Source: Thermodesulfobacteriales bacterium
GTDB taxonomy: Bacteria > Desulfobacterota_D > UBA1144 > Nemesobacterales > UBA2774
DNA length: 11,407 nt
Direction: 5' to 3'
Assembly: GCA_004525335.1 (NCBI GenBank)
Contig: SPCL01000058.1
Span: 1-11,407 of the forward strand
Made by a program: the position numbers and the translations under genes. Of the stretch, positions 1 through 6,468 are shown piece after piece. Every line of letters starts with the position of its first letter. Positions within the stretch are counted from its first letter, which is position 1. The notes beneath the pieces were generated by a model. It searched no databases. It was not told the origin of the DNA and saw nothing but the letters and a program-made list of their open reading frames with translations.

Positions 1-128
1 CTAACCTTGACAAAAGGGGTGCAGTACAACTTTCCTATTTTCTCATATTCCAGAGCGAAACTACTTAACGCTACAAAATTGATGTAATCTATATCTGTCG
101 ATAATAAATTCTTTTCGGGAGGCTGATT

Positions 129-395
129 ATGTCGGTATATATGATCACATATGAGCTGCATCACGATAAGGACTATCAAAAAATCCACAACGGGATTAAG
201 TCGCTCGGGGGGTGTATACATTGTCTGCGCTCCATATGGTTTGTAAGAACGAGTTTTTCAATTCCAGAGATGCATGAAATACTGAAAGAATACATAGACA
301 AGGATGATTCCCTCTTAATTATAAAAACCTCCCATGAGTGGGATAGCCTCAACCTGCCCATTCCCTGTAAGACCTGGCTTAAACATCATTTATGA
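129..395 (+). CDS. Small Cas2/SinR-like protein of unknown function
   Basis: An 88-residue protein whose N-terminus (MSVYMITYEL) followed by a short helix region and a strand (SIWFVRTS) resembles the small ferredoxin-like proteins usually annotated as SinR-like or Cas2-like. The DSLLIIKTSHEW stretch near residues 60-71 fits the last conserved strand of that group. It starts at ATG 129 with a very good Shine-Dalgarno GGGAGG at 117-122, spacer 6. Upstream, TTGATG (79-84) and GATAAT (100-105) could be a weak promoter with a short 15-base spacer. There is no cas1, other cas gene or CRISPR array in the window, so a role in spacer acquisition is not supported. It could equally be an orphan toxin- or nuclease-like relative of Cas2/VapD. 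Family assignment is from pattern memory; function unknown. Confidence 0.75.
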   Translation: MSVYMITYELHHDKDYQKIHNGIKSLGGCIHCLRSIWFVRTSFSIPEMHEILKEYIDKDDSLLIIKTSHEWDSLNLPIPCKTWLKHHL

Positions 396-422
396 ATTTT
401 TTGTATACCGGCAGTAGTAACT

Positions 423-471
423 CACCGGAGTTGCAATCTATTCTTCAAATTTGCATCCATTTGATCCGGTG
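423..471. repeat. Inverted repeat upstream of ald
   Basis: A perfect 7-base inverted repeat, CACCGGA (423-429) and TCCGGTG (465-471), spaced by 35 bases, ends 17 bases before the ald start. The spacing is long for an RNA terminator and may suit an operator bound by a regulator, but it could be chance. Confidence 0.3.
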
Positions 472-478
472 CTATTCT
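451..478 (+). promoter_or_regulatory. Weak promoter candidate for ald
   Basis: TTGCAT (451-456), 16-base spacer, TATTCT (473-478). Transcription would begin about 4 bases before the ald ATG at 489. The hexamers are only partial matches to the sigma-70 consensus. The absence of any Shine-Dalgarno before ald is consistent with a very short or absent leader. Confidence 0.3.
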
Positions 479-488
479 CTAAATTAAG

Positions 489-1544
489 ATGTTTATTGGA
501 ATCCCGAAAGAGAGAAAGGTGCAGGAGTACAGGGTGGCATTAACTCCTCAGGCAGTTGGAGTTTTAGTTCTGCATGGCCACAAAGTCTTTGTCGAAAAAG
601 GAGCAGGGCTTGGCAGCGGGATATCTGATTCGGAATATGAAAACGCCGGCGCTCGAATAGTTTGGAATGAAAAAGAGCTTTTTTCAAAAGCCAAACTAAT
701 AGTAAAAGTTAAAGAACCTATTGCGGAAGAATATCCCCTTATTGCTGAAAATCATATAATTTTCAGTTACTTGCACATTGCAGCCGATAAGAAACTTGTA
801 CAGGCTTTGAAGAAGAGTAGATGCAGGGCAATGGCCTTTGAGACTGTAGAACTACAGGACGGCTCCCTTCCTTTGCTCGCGCCTATGAGCAGAATTGCAG
901 GCAGATTGTCAGTTCAAGTTGGTGTGCATTTTCTCCAAAAATCAAAAGGTGGTAAAGGGGTATTACTAAGCGGAGCTGCAGGGGTAAGAAACGGTAAGGT
1001 AACCGTCATAGGCGGAGGGACAGTAGGTTACAACGCAGTGCTTTCTGCTCTCGGACTAGGCGCAGATGTAACTGTGATAGATATTAAACAGGACGTGCTT
1101 GAATACTACTACGATAAATTCCAGGGAAGGGTCAAGACTCTGCCATCATATCCGGAGATAATTGAAAAAGAGCTAAGTGAATCTGATTTGGTAGTCGGTG
1201 CAGTGCTTGTTACGGGCGCAAAAGCCCCAAAGGTTATTACTAAGAAGATGATCTCTAATATGGAAAAGGGGAGTTTATTTGTGGATGTAGCGATCGATCA
1301 AGGTGGATGCTCTGAAACTAGACGCCCGACTAATCATGATAATCCCATTTATAATGTTAATGATGTATTGCACTACTGTGTGACGAATATGCCCTCCCTT
1401 GTATCAGAAACTTCAACATATTCATTATCGAATGCAATTCTCCCTTATGTTCTAAAGGTAGCGGATGGCAAAATTGATGAAGACCCCTCACTTGTTAAAG
1501 GCATTAATATTGATAATGGGGAACTGCTCATTAACCTGGATTGA
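489..1544 (+). CDS. ald: Alanine dehydrogenase
   Basis: NAD-dependent L-alanine dehydrogenase, interconverting L-alanine and pyruvate plus ammonia in the cytoplasm. The N-terminal catalytic domain begins MFIGIPKERK. Known substrate and catalytic positions of the family are all present: R15 (EYRVALTP), K75 (VKVKEP), H96 (YLHIAAD) and D270 (VDVAIDQGG). The Rossmann glycine-rich loop GGGTVG is at residues 175-180 with D198 as the likely NAD ribose contact, and RPTNHDNP and HYCVTNMP follow at 279-302. At 351 residues it is about 20 shorter than typical (about 370), the loss being at the C-terminus. The usual proline after NMPxxV is serine here. No Shine-Dalgarno is seen; the start is the first ATG and matches the family N-terminus. 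It appears monocistronic, with a 124-base gap to the next gene. It could feed pyruvate from alanine taken up by the transporter at 9170, but they are not linked as an operon. Confidence 0.95.
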   Translation: MFIGIPKERKVQEYRVALTPQAVGVLVLHGHKVFVEKGAGLGSGISDSEYENAGARIVWNEKELFSKAKLIVKVKEPIAEEYPLIAENHIIFSYLHIAADKKLVQALKKSRCRAMAFETVELQDGSLPLLAPMSRIAGRLSVQVGVHFLQKSKGGKGVLLSGAAGVRNGKVTVIGGGTVGYNAVLSALGLGADVTVIDIKQDVLEYYYDKFQGRVKTLPSYPEIIEKELSESDLVVGAVLVTGAKAPKVITKKMISNMEKGSLFVDVAIDQGGCSETRRPTNHDNPIYNVNDVLHYCVTNMPSLVSETSTYSLSNAILPYVLKVADGKIDEDPSLVKGINIDNGELLINLD

Positions 1545-1668
1545 CTATACTTTACAGGATATATATAGGCAGATTCCAACTAATAAATTGGTTATTGTAT
1601 TACAATATTTGTTTTATGCCTTAGGTAATTACAAATTTGGAGGATATTGATATTCAAATTAACGGGGT

Positions 1669-2538
1669 ATGACTACATTTCCAATCTTTGCATTAATTTT
1701 GTTTTTCTCACTATTTTGCAATCTTGCATATGTAAATGCCCAAGAAGAATTTATCCCGGATGAGCTTATAATTAAATTAGAAGAGGGTGTAAATCCAGTA
1801 GACATAGAGGGGGAGCTAGCAGAAGAAGGTCTGGCTATTATGGATTCCATATCTGAATTAAATTTATACGTGATCAAAGTCCCAACGGAAGAATTGCAAA
1901 ATTTACAAAATTCCCTTTCCTTGGATCCCAACTTTGAATATGTTGAAAAGAACTTCATCTATAGAGCAAGTGTTAATCCCAATGGCCAATTTTCGATCAG
2001 CAGACTTATCTGAATGTTATAAGTGCCCCCTACTGCATTGGATACTGAAACAGGAGATCCTGATGTGGTTATCGCAGTCCTGGATACAGGTGTAGAGGCA
2101 ACTCATAAGGACTTATCGGGAAAAGTGCTGACGGGTTGCAGTACGCTAGGTGGGTTTTCGGAAACTAACTGCGGAACTAATACAAATGATATTGATGGAC
2201 ATGGAAGCGGGGTGTCGGGAACAGCCGCAGCGCAGGCCAACAACGGCTTAGGTGTTGCAGGAGTGTGTTGGGGTTGTCAAATTTTGCCTGTAAAGGTTTT
2301 GGGTGATACAGGTTCGGGTTCAGATGCTGATGTTATACAGGGGATTTTCTTTGCTAGAAATTACGCAATTAATAATCCCACAAAGAAAGTCATTATAAAC
2401 ATGAGCTTAGGCCGAAATTGTCAATCACCAACTTTCAATCTTCTTAGTCAAGCTATGCAGGATGCTATAAATCTAGCCTGGAATAGTGGATCGGTTATTG
2501 TTGCCGCTGCTGGAAATGATGGGAGCAGTGAAAGTTAA
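1669..2538 (+). pseudogene. Broken, 3'-truncated secreted subtilisin-like protease (copy 1)
   Basis: Residues from ATG 1669 give a hydrophobic signal peptide (cleavage likely after VNA, before QEEF) and an inhibitor-I9-type propeptide ending EYVEKNF. An in-frame TGA at 2011 and TAA at 2020 then interrupt it. Shifting by -1 near TTTT (1990-1993) restores DQQTYLNVIS, and shifting back by +1 at CCCCC (2026-2030) restores the catalytic frame. The result aligns without gaps to copy 2 downstream. The catalytic part has Asp in VLDTG, His in GHGSG and the oxyanion Asn in AAAGND, then stops at TAA 2536, before the block carrying the nucleophilic serine (GTS). It therefore cannot be an active protease. 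The start is uncertain: GGAGG (1639-1643) lies 25 bases upstream, an in-frame TAA sits at 1660-1662, and the signal peptide lacks a basic residue before its hydrophobic core, so the 5' end may be damaged too. Confidence 0.85.
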
Positions 2539-2675
2539 GGCTTAGCTTGACTATTTTGACCGTTCGTCTAAAATCATCAGATGCTCATACAGTAATTATT
2601 TTTATATCTAATTCAGATATTGAGTATCTAGCGGTATGTTAGTGAGTATTTGTTTTTTTTTAAAAAAGGCTTTAT

Positions 2676-4321
2676 ATGATGAAGGGAATAAAGATTACGC
2701 AGGTAGTATTATCAACATTCTTAATTATGTTCGGAATGTTTTTTTGTGTTCAAAATGTATTCGCTCAGGGTGATTATGCACCTGACCAACTTATAATAAA
2801 ATACAAGGAAGGCGCAAATTCGGTTGATGTTCAGTCACGTACAGAGCACATAAGGGTAAAAAAGTAAAGAAAATACCTGAATTAGGTTTAGAAGTTCTTG
2901 AAGTAGCGCCTGAAGAACTAGAGGATATTCAGAATTCTCTTTCTCAGGATCCGGATGTTGAATATGTAGAGAAGAACTACTATTATGAACCACTTGCTGT
3001 TCCAAATGACACATTATTTAGTCAACAGTTATATTTCGATGTTTTCCAAGCTTTGCAAGCCTGGGATATCGAAACAGGTGATCCCGACGTTGTAGTTGCC
3101 ATTGTGGATACAGGTCTGGATGTTACGCACGAAGATTTACAAGGCGGGAAAATACTTCCAGGTTGCAATGTTGCTGGAATAGAATTTGACCATAACAACT
3201 GCAACCCTGATCTAACAGATTTCATTGCTCATGGAACCGGCCTCACAGGTACAGCGGCGGCTGACACAAATAATAATGTTGGGGTTGCCGGAGTCTGCTG
3301 GGGTTGTTCCATATTACCTGTAAAAGTTTTCACAGACGCTGGTAATGTTGGCCTAGATGATATGATAGAGGGTATTTTATTTGCGGTAAACTATGCTCAA
3401 AATAATCCAACTAAAAAAGTAATTATTAATCTGGCTATAGGGAGGCTTTGTGGGGGGCCTACTCAAGCAGAGCAGGATGCTATAACTTTAGCTTGGGACA
3501 ATGGAGTACTTATTGTTGCAGCTAGGGGTAACAGCGGCGACACCACTCCTTTTTGTCCTGCTGCTGCCGCTAATGTAATTGCGGTTTCAGGAACTAATCT
3601 TGACGATACTCTGTGGAGTGGTTCAAGCTGGAACAATGTGGATTTAGCGGCTCCGGCTGTACCCATTTATAATATCGCACCCGGTGCTTTAATCGACCCT
3701 CCGTACATTCCTACTTGGGGGGGAACATCTCTTTCCTCTGCAATAGTATCCGGAGTAGCGGGGCTTGCCTGGTCTGCGAATATGTCAATGACTAATTGGC
3801 AGGTTGATCAGTTGTTAAGAAATACGGCAGATAATATAGGAAATCCTGTGTTTTTCGGAGCTGGTCGGATAAACGCTAACGCAGCTGTTATTCAGGCGCC
3901 AAATCCACCACCACTACCAACACCTACACCAACGCCAACCCCAGTACCTACACCTGATCCTACTAGACTAAAGATTTCTAGCATAGGAGGAGTGGGAGCT
4001 ATTACTGGAAAGGGAAAGGCTATAGTAAGTGTTGATAGTGCAGAACCAGGATCGGTTTTGCATCTAGTCTGGGAGATTCAGCAACAGGGAGGAGAACCGG
4101 CAGTTGTAACTAGGGGTGTTTGTGAGGGTCTAACACTTGATCTTTCTGATCCAACTAAAATTGCCCGAGCTACAGCTAGTGACTTTGGACAAGCTGTTTT
4201 TACTTTCACTGTTAGCAATAAAATGCGGGGGAATATAATTAGAGTTCAGGCTTATACACAGAGTAAAGGTACTATATGTAAGAAGAGTGGTTCACCAGGG
4301 AAATTTATTCCAATCCCATAA
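2676..4321 (+). CDS. Secreted subtilisin-like serine protease (S8), reading frame split by a -1 shift (copy 2)
   Basis: Joined by a -1 shift at 2858-2864 the gene gives 548 residues. In order: signal peptide (cleavage near VFA, before QGDY), I9-like propeptide to about residue 107 (EYVEKNY), S8 catalytic domain, a Pro-Thr linker at about 409-429, and a C-terminal domain of about 118 residues that I do not recognise. The complete catalytic set is present in joined numbering: Asp145 (VDTG), His186 (AHGTG), oxyanion Asn286 (ARGNSG) and Ser352 (GGTSLSSA). The propeptide frame alone ends at TAA 2865, giving 63 residues. The catalytic frame has no stop from 2864 to 4321. A later TTG (3053) could open the catalytic frame alone, but has no ribosome site and would lose the secretion signal and folding propeptide. 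Shine-Dalgarno AAAGG (2665-2669) precedes ATG 2676, spacer 6. Followed by an intrinsic terminator. Programmed frameshift, recent mutation or sequencing error all remain possible. Confidence 0.85.
2858..2864 (+). promoter_or_regulatory. Candidate -1 ribosomal frameshift site A_AAA_AAG
   Basis: Read in the propeptide frame the codons are GTA AAA AAG TAA, so the heptamer is A_AAA_AAG in the phase needed for tandem -1 slippage, as in E. coli dnaX, with a stop codon directly after it. After a -1 slip the next codon is GTA at 2864, which is the frame of the catalytic domain. A short weak stem (ACCT 2875-2878 with AGGT 2884-2887) starts 10 bases downstream, and a 7-base-pair stem lies further off (2893-2919). 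AAGGG (2852-2856) is too close to act as the usual upstream stimulator. The heptamer is clear; its use is inference. Confidence 0.45.
2893..2919 (+). other. Hairpin downstream of the slippery site
   Basis: AGTTCTT (2893-2899) and AAGAACT (2913-2919) form a perfect 7-base-pair stem with a 13-base loop. It begins 28 bases after the slippery heptamer, farther than the 5-10 bases typical of stimulators, so a role in frameshifting is doubtful. It lies within coding sequence. Confidence 0.3.
3904..3960 (+). repeat. Low-complexity Pro-Thr linker coding repeat
   Basis: Repeated CCA/ACA/CCT/ACC-type codons encode alternating proline and threonine between the protease domain and its C-terminal domain. 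Such linkers are common in secreted modular enzymes. The repeat is absent from the truncated first copy. Confidence 0.7.
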
Positions 4322-4351
4322 ATTAAAGTTAATTGAAAAAGCTATTTATCT

Positions 4352-4383
4352 AAAAGGGGGGCAAATTGTTGCCCCTTTTTTTT
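4352..4383 (+). terminator. Intrinsic terminator after the protease
   Basis: GGGGCAA (4358-4364), loop ATTG and TTGCCCC (4369-4375) make a perfect 7-base-pair GC-rich stem, preceded by AAAA and followed by eight T (4376-4383). It ends transcription of the protease gene and insulates the lipoprotein operon. From here to 4563 I see only AT-rich spacer. Confidence 0.9.
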
Positions 4384-4563
4384 CTAAAAACAGGTTTATT
4401 TCCCACTCTTACCAATTCAACTCACTTGTAATTTTAAATTCTTAACACTAAATTAGATAAGCTGACTCTTGAAGATGTCAAAAATAAATACCGATAAAAT
4501 GAATCTTTTAGCTTTTGTTATGGTACTGGCCGGTTAATATATTAAGGTTAATGATCTTAAAAC

Positions 4564-4593
4564 TTGACACACAAAGTTTTATCTAAATACTAT
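4564..4593 (+). promoter_or_regulatory. Promoter for the bamD operon, predicted leaderless
   Basis: A consensus -35 TTGACA (4564-4569), 18-base spacer, and TACTAT (4588-4593, four of six -10 bases). The expected start point, about 7 bases on, falls at or beside the ATG at 4601, and there is no Shine-Dalgarno upstream of that ATG. Confidence 0.55.
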
Positions 4594-4600
4594 AGACTTC

Positions 4601-5440
4601 ATGAATAGAATTCTTACATTACTTTTTCTTGCATTTTCTTTAATGTTTGTTGTTAATTGCGGGTCGAGATCTGTGCCTAAGGGCTTGAGCGACCAGGAGT
4701 TGTACGAAGGCGCCCTGGAACAGATGAATGAGGACCCAGGCGGATTTCCATGGATTTTTAATGGTAAAGATCACGAGACTATACTTAAATATCTAAAAGA
4801 GGTTCAGTTAAGGTATACCTATAGCCCTTATGCAACTCTTGCAGAACTTAGAACCGGAGATGTTTTCTTTGAGCAGGGAGATTATGAACAGGCTGCAGTT
4901 GAATATGAAGAATTTATAAAACGACATCCCGGCCATCAAGAAGCATCTTATGCCACTTATCAGTTAGCAATATCTTATTACAGACAGATACTGAGCCCAG
5001 ATAGGGATCCCACAACTACAAGGGAAGCTTTAAAGTGGTTTAATATATTTATTGAGAAATATCCTGATTCTCCTCTGGTTGCAAAAGCTGAACAACGCGT
5101 AGTAAAGTGTAGGCAAAGGCTTGCTAAAAGAGAGATTTATATCGGCAATTTTTATAACAAACGTAAAAATTATAAAGCCGCAGTCCATAGATATGGTTTA
5201 GTTGTCGCGGATTACAGTGATACCAAACAAATGCCTGAAGCTATGTATCTTTTGGGTAGAGCTTATGCGAAACAAGATCAATATGATCTGGCAAGGGCGA
5301 CATTAAATCAATTAGTCCAGACTTACCCTGATGAAAAATATGCAGGCAAAGCATCCTCACTTTTAAATGACATAGAGGGGAAGACGCCACCTGTCCCAGA
5401 ACAAACACCAGATATCATAGAAGAGCCCTCACAGGGATGA
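4601..5440 (+). CDS. bamD: BamD-like outer membrane assembly lipoprotein
   Basis: A 279-residue lipoprotein of the BamD/ComL family, the periplasm-facing TPR component of the BAM complex that inserts beta-barrel proteins into the outer membrane. The signal peptide ends at a lipobox with C20 (MFVVNC); asparagine at -1 is unusual, since Gly, Ala or Ser is normal. TPR-like helical pairs run from about 70 to 255. Family hallmarks include YSPYATLAELRTGDVFFEQG, SPDRDPTTTREA near 132-142, YPDSPL near 154-159 and RLAKREIYIGNFY near 173-185. The tail is acidic and proline-rich. The gene heads a two-gene unit, overlapping the next gene by ATGA. The start is the first ATG, without a Shine-Dalgarno but directly behind a promoter-like sequence. 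BamD is the best name; a general TPR lipoprotein of the YfiO type is the fallback. Confidence 0.9.
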   Translation: MNRILTLLFLAFSLMFVVNCGSRSVPKGLSDQELYEGALEQMNEDPGGFPWIFNGKDHETILKYLKEVQLRYTYSPYATLAELRTGDVFFEQGDYEQAAVEYEEFIKRHPGHQEASYATYQLAISYYRQILSPDRDPTTTREALKWFNIFIEKYPDSPLVAKAEQRVVKCRQRLAKREIYIGNFYNKRKNYKAAVHRYGLVVADYSDTKQMPEAMYLLGRAYAKQDQYDLARATLNQLVQTYPDEKYAGKASSLLNDIEGKTPPVPEQTPDIIEEPSQG

Positions 5441-5892
5441 GACTGCTCTCTTTCTTTTTTCTACTGCTAACCATATTTGTATTGTCCTGCGGAAGTCCTC
5501 AAAATGAAGAGATTGAATCTCAACTCTCCATAAGGGAAGAGGCAATAGAGACAAAAAATGTGGATTTATATATGACTTTGATCTCACCGGATTACAATGT
5601 GGAAATAAATAACAAGGTCATAGGTGCCGAAGCTATTAAGAAGAAATTTTTGTCTAACGTCGCACTCTTTGATAAATTGGAAATTACAAATGCTAATAGA
5701 AGTATTTATGAAAGAGATGATGTTACAGAAGTTGTTCAGTTAACAGTTGTCGATGCTTTGGTTGATGATACAAAAAACCGCTTTAAAGTAAATGAAAAAA
5801 TTCAGTTTTCTAAAATAGACGGCAAATGGCTTATTGTAAAAGAATCTGATGCTGATTTCTTAGAAAGGTTTGTTTTTGGTGGTAGTAATTAA
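5437..5892 (+). CDS. Lipoprotein with an NTF2/SnoaL-like domain
   Basis: A 151-residue predicted lipoprotein with basic MR start, hydrophobic core and lipobox FVLSC, lipidated cysteine C18. The mature part has the pattern of an NTF2/SnoaL-like fold: an N-terminal helix with repeated acidic residues (IREEAIETKNVDLYMTLIS), then beta strands ending in KIQFSKIDGKWLIVKES. That is typical of small cone-shaped domains that bind ligands or act as accessory factors. Its ATG overlaps the bamD stop as ATGA (5437-5440), so translation is probably coupled and the two are co-transcribed. Function is unknown; an envelope role alongside BamD is only suggested by the overlap. It converges with the minus-strand gene ending at 5911, leaving 18 bases and no visible terminator. 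Confidence 0.8.
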   Translation: MRLLSFFFLLLTIFVLSCGSPQNEEIESQLSIREEAIETKNVDLYMTLISPDYNVEINNKVIGAEAIKKKFLSNVALFDKLEITNANRSIYERDDVTEVVQLTVVDALVDDTKNRFKVNEKIQFSKIDGKWLIVKESDADFLERFVFGGSN

Positions 5893-5910
5893 GTCTTTAT
5901 AAGTATCAGG

Positions 5911-6273
5911 TTATTGCCCAAATTTTTTTTCTTCTTTTTCCTGCTCTTCCTTACAACTAATGCAAAGTGTAGTTTCAGGTCTTACCAAGAGTCTGTCTTC
6001 TGTTATTTCATCATCACATATTTCACAAATACCGTATGTTTTATCCTCAGTCTTTTGTATGGCTTTTTGTATCTTAGATATAAGCTTTCTTTCTCTATCT
6101 CTTTTTTTGAGTTCTATTGATGTGCTCGATTCTGTCATGGCACGGTCAATAGGGTCAGGGAACGTCCCGTCCCCTTCGTTCATTCTAGTCACGGTGCTTT
6201 CTGCTATCCCAAGAAGGCCCGCCATTTTCTTTATCAGAATCTCTCTATAGATCTTTAGTCTCTTCTCATTCAT
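5911..6273 (-). CDS. DksA/TraR-family zinc-finger transcription factor (first copy)
   Basis: A 120-residue protein of the DksA/TraR family, which binds the RNA polymerase secondary channel and modulates transcription, often with ppGpp. The C4 zinc finger is C83-x2-C86 (CEIC) and C104-x2-C107 (CISC). The coiled-coil tip carries D40-x-x-D43-x-A45 (FPDPIDRA), the DxxDxA signature needed for DksA activity, so a DksA-like rather than structural role is likely. The C-terminus is rich in Glu and Lys. The N-terminal part is shorter than in E. coli DksA (151 residues). It is divergent from prmA. A strong promoter ends 8 bases before the ATG and no Shine-Dalgarno is seen, pointing to a leaderless message. 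A second family member lies at 8444-8836. I leave the symbol blank because which, if either, is the true DksA is unclear. Confidence 0.9.
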   Translation of the reverse strand: MNEKRLKIYREILIKKMAGLLGIAESTVTRMNEGDGTFPDPIDRAMTESSTSIELKKRDRERKLISKIQKAIQKTEDKTYGICEICDDEITEDRLLVRPETTLCISCKEEQEKEEKKFGQ

Positions 6274-6281
6274 AATGGGGA

Positions 6282-6310
6282 ATTATATCACTTACCCTTA
6301 TCACTGTAAA
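6282..6310 (-). promoter_or_regulatory. Strong extended -10 promoter of the first dksA-like gene
   Basis: On the minus strand: TTTACA (6310-6305), 17-base spacer, TATAAT (6287-6282) preceded by TGA, giving an extended -10 TGATATAAT. Only 8 bases separate the -10 box from the ATG at 6273, so the start point would lie about 2-3 bases before the start codon. Confidence 0.7.
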
Positions 6311-6430
6311 ACTCAGATAAGGTTGTTTTTCGCTCATCATGACTAAACTGCTTATAAATTTATGATTAGCCTTTCTCTTATTTGAGTTTGGAGTGTAAGA
6401 TTAATGACCTTTAGTTAATACAGAGAGGTA

Positions 6431-6436
6431 TATAAT
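6431..6436 (+). promoter_or_regulatory. Consensus -10 box before prmA
   Basis: A perfect TATAAT at 6431-6436. No good -35 is present at 16-18 bases. The start point would be near 6443, leaving a leader of about 26 bases that includes the Shine-Dalgarno GAGGTG at 6455-6460. This arrangement places the TTG at 6436 outside the transcript and supports the start at 6469. Confidence 0.4.
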
Positions 6437-6468
6437 TGAATAAGATCAATCTAAGAGGTGAAGGATTA

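Noticed and set aside
7..41. TTGACA at 7-12 as a promoter for the first gene
   Set aside because: No acceptable -10 lies 16-18 bases downstream; TATTTT is 23 bases away.
1..87. Short plus-strand open frame from the window edge ending at TAA 85-87, and an open minus-strand frame over 1 to about 160
   Set aside because: Both are short, overlap each other, and one overlaps the well-supported gene at 129. Neither shows a recognisable family, so either could be chance or a gene end from outside the window.
1659..1958. Minus-strand frame opposite the first protease
   Set aside because: It is a shadow of the propeptide-coding strand and resembles no known protein.
2651..2667. T9A6 run before the second protease as a terminator for the first
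   Set aside because: No GC-rich stem precedes it. It may just be AT-rich upstream sequence next to the ribosome site.
3053..4321. Catalytic part of the second protease as a separate gene starting at TTG 3053
   Set aside because: Homology to copy 1 continues upstream in the same frame to about 2864, there is no Shine-Dalgarno, and the product would lack signal peptide and propeptide.
6354..6363. ATAAATTTAT palindrome between the divergent dksA-like gene and prmA
   Set aside because: A 10-base AT-only palindrome is expected by chance in AT-rich spacer and has no further support as an operator.
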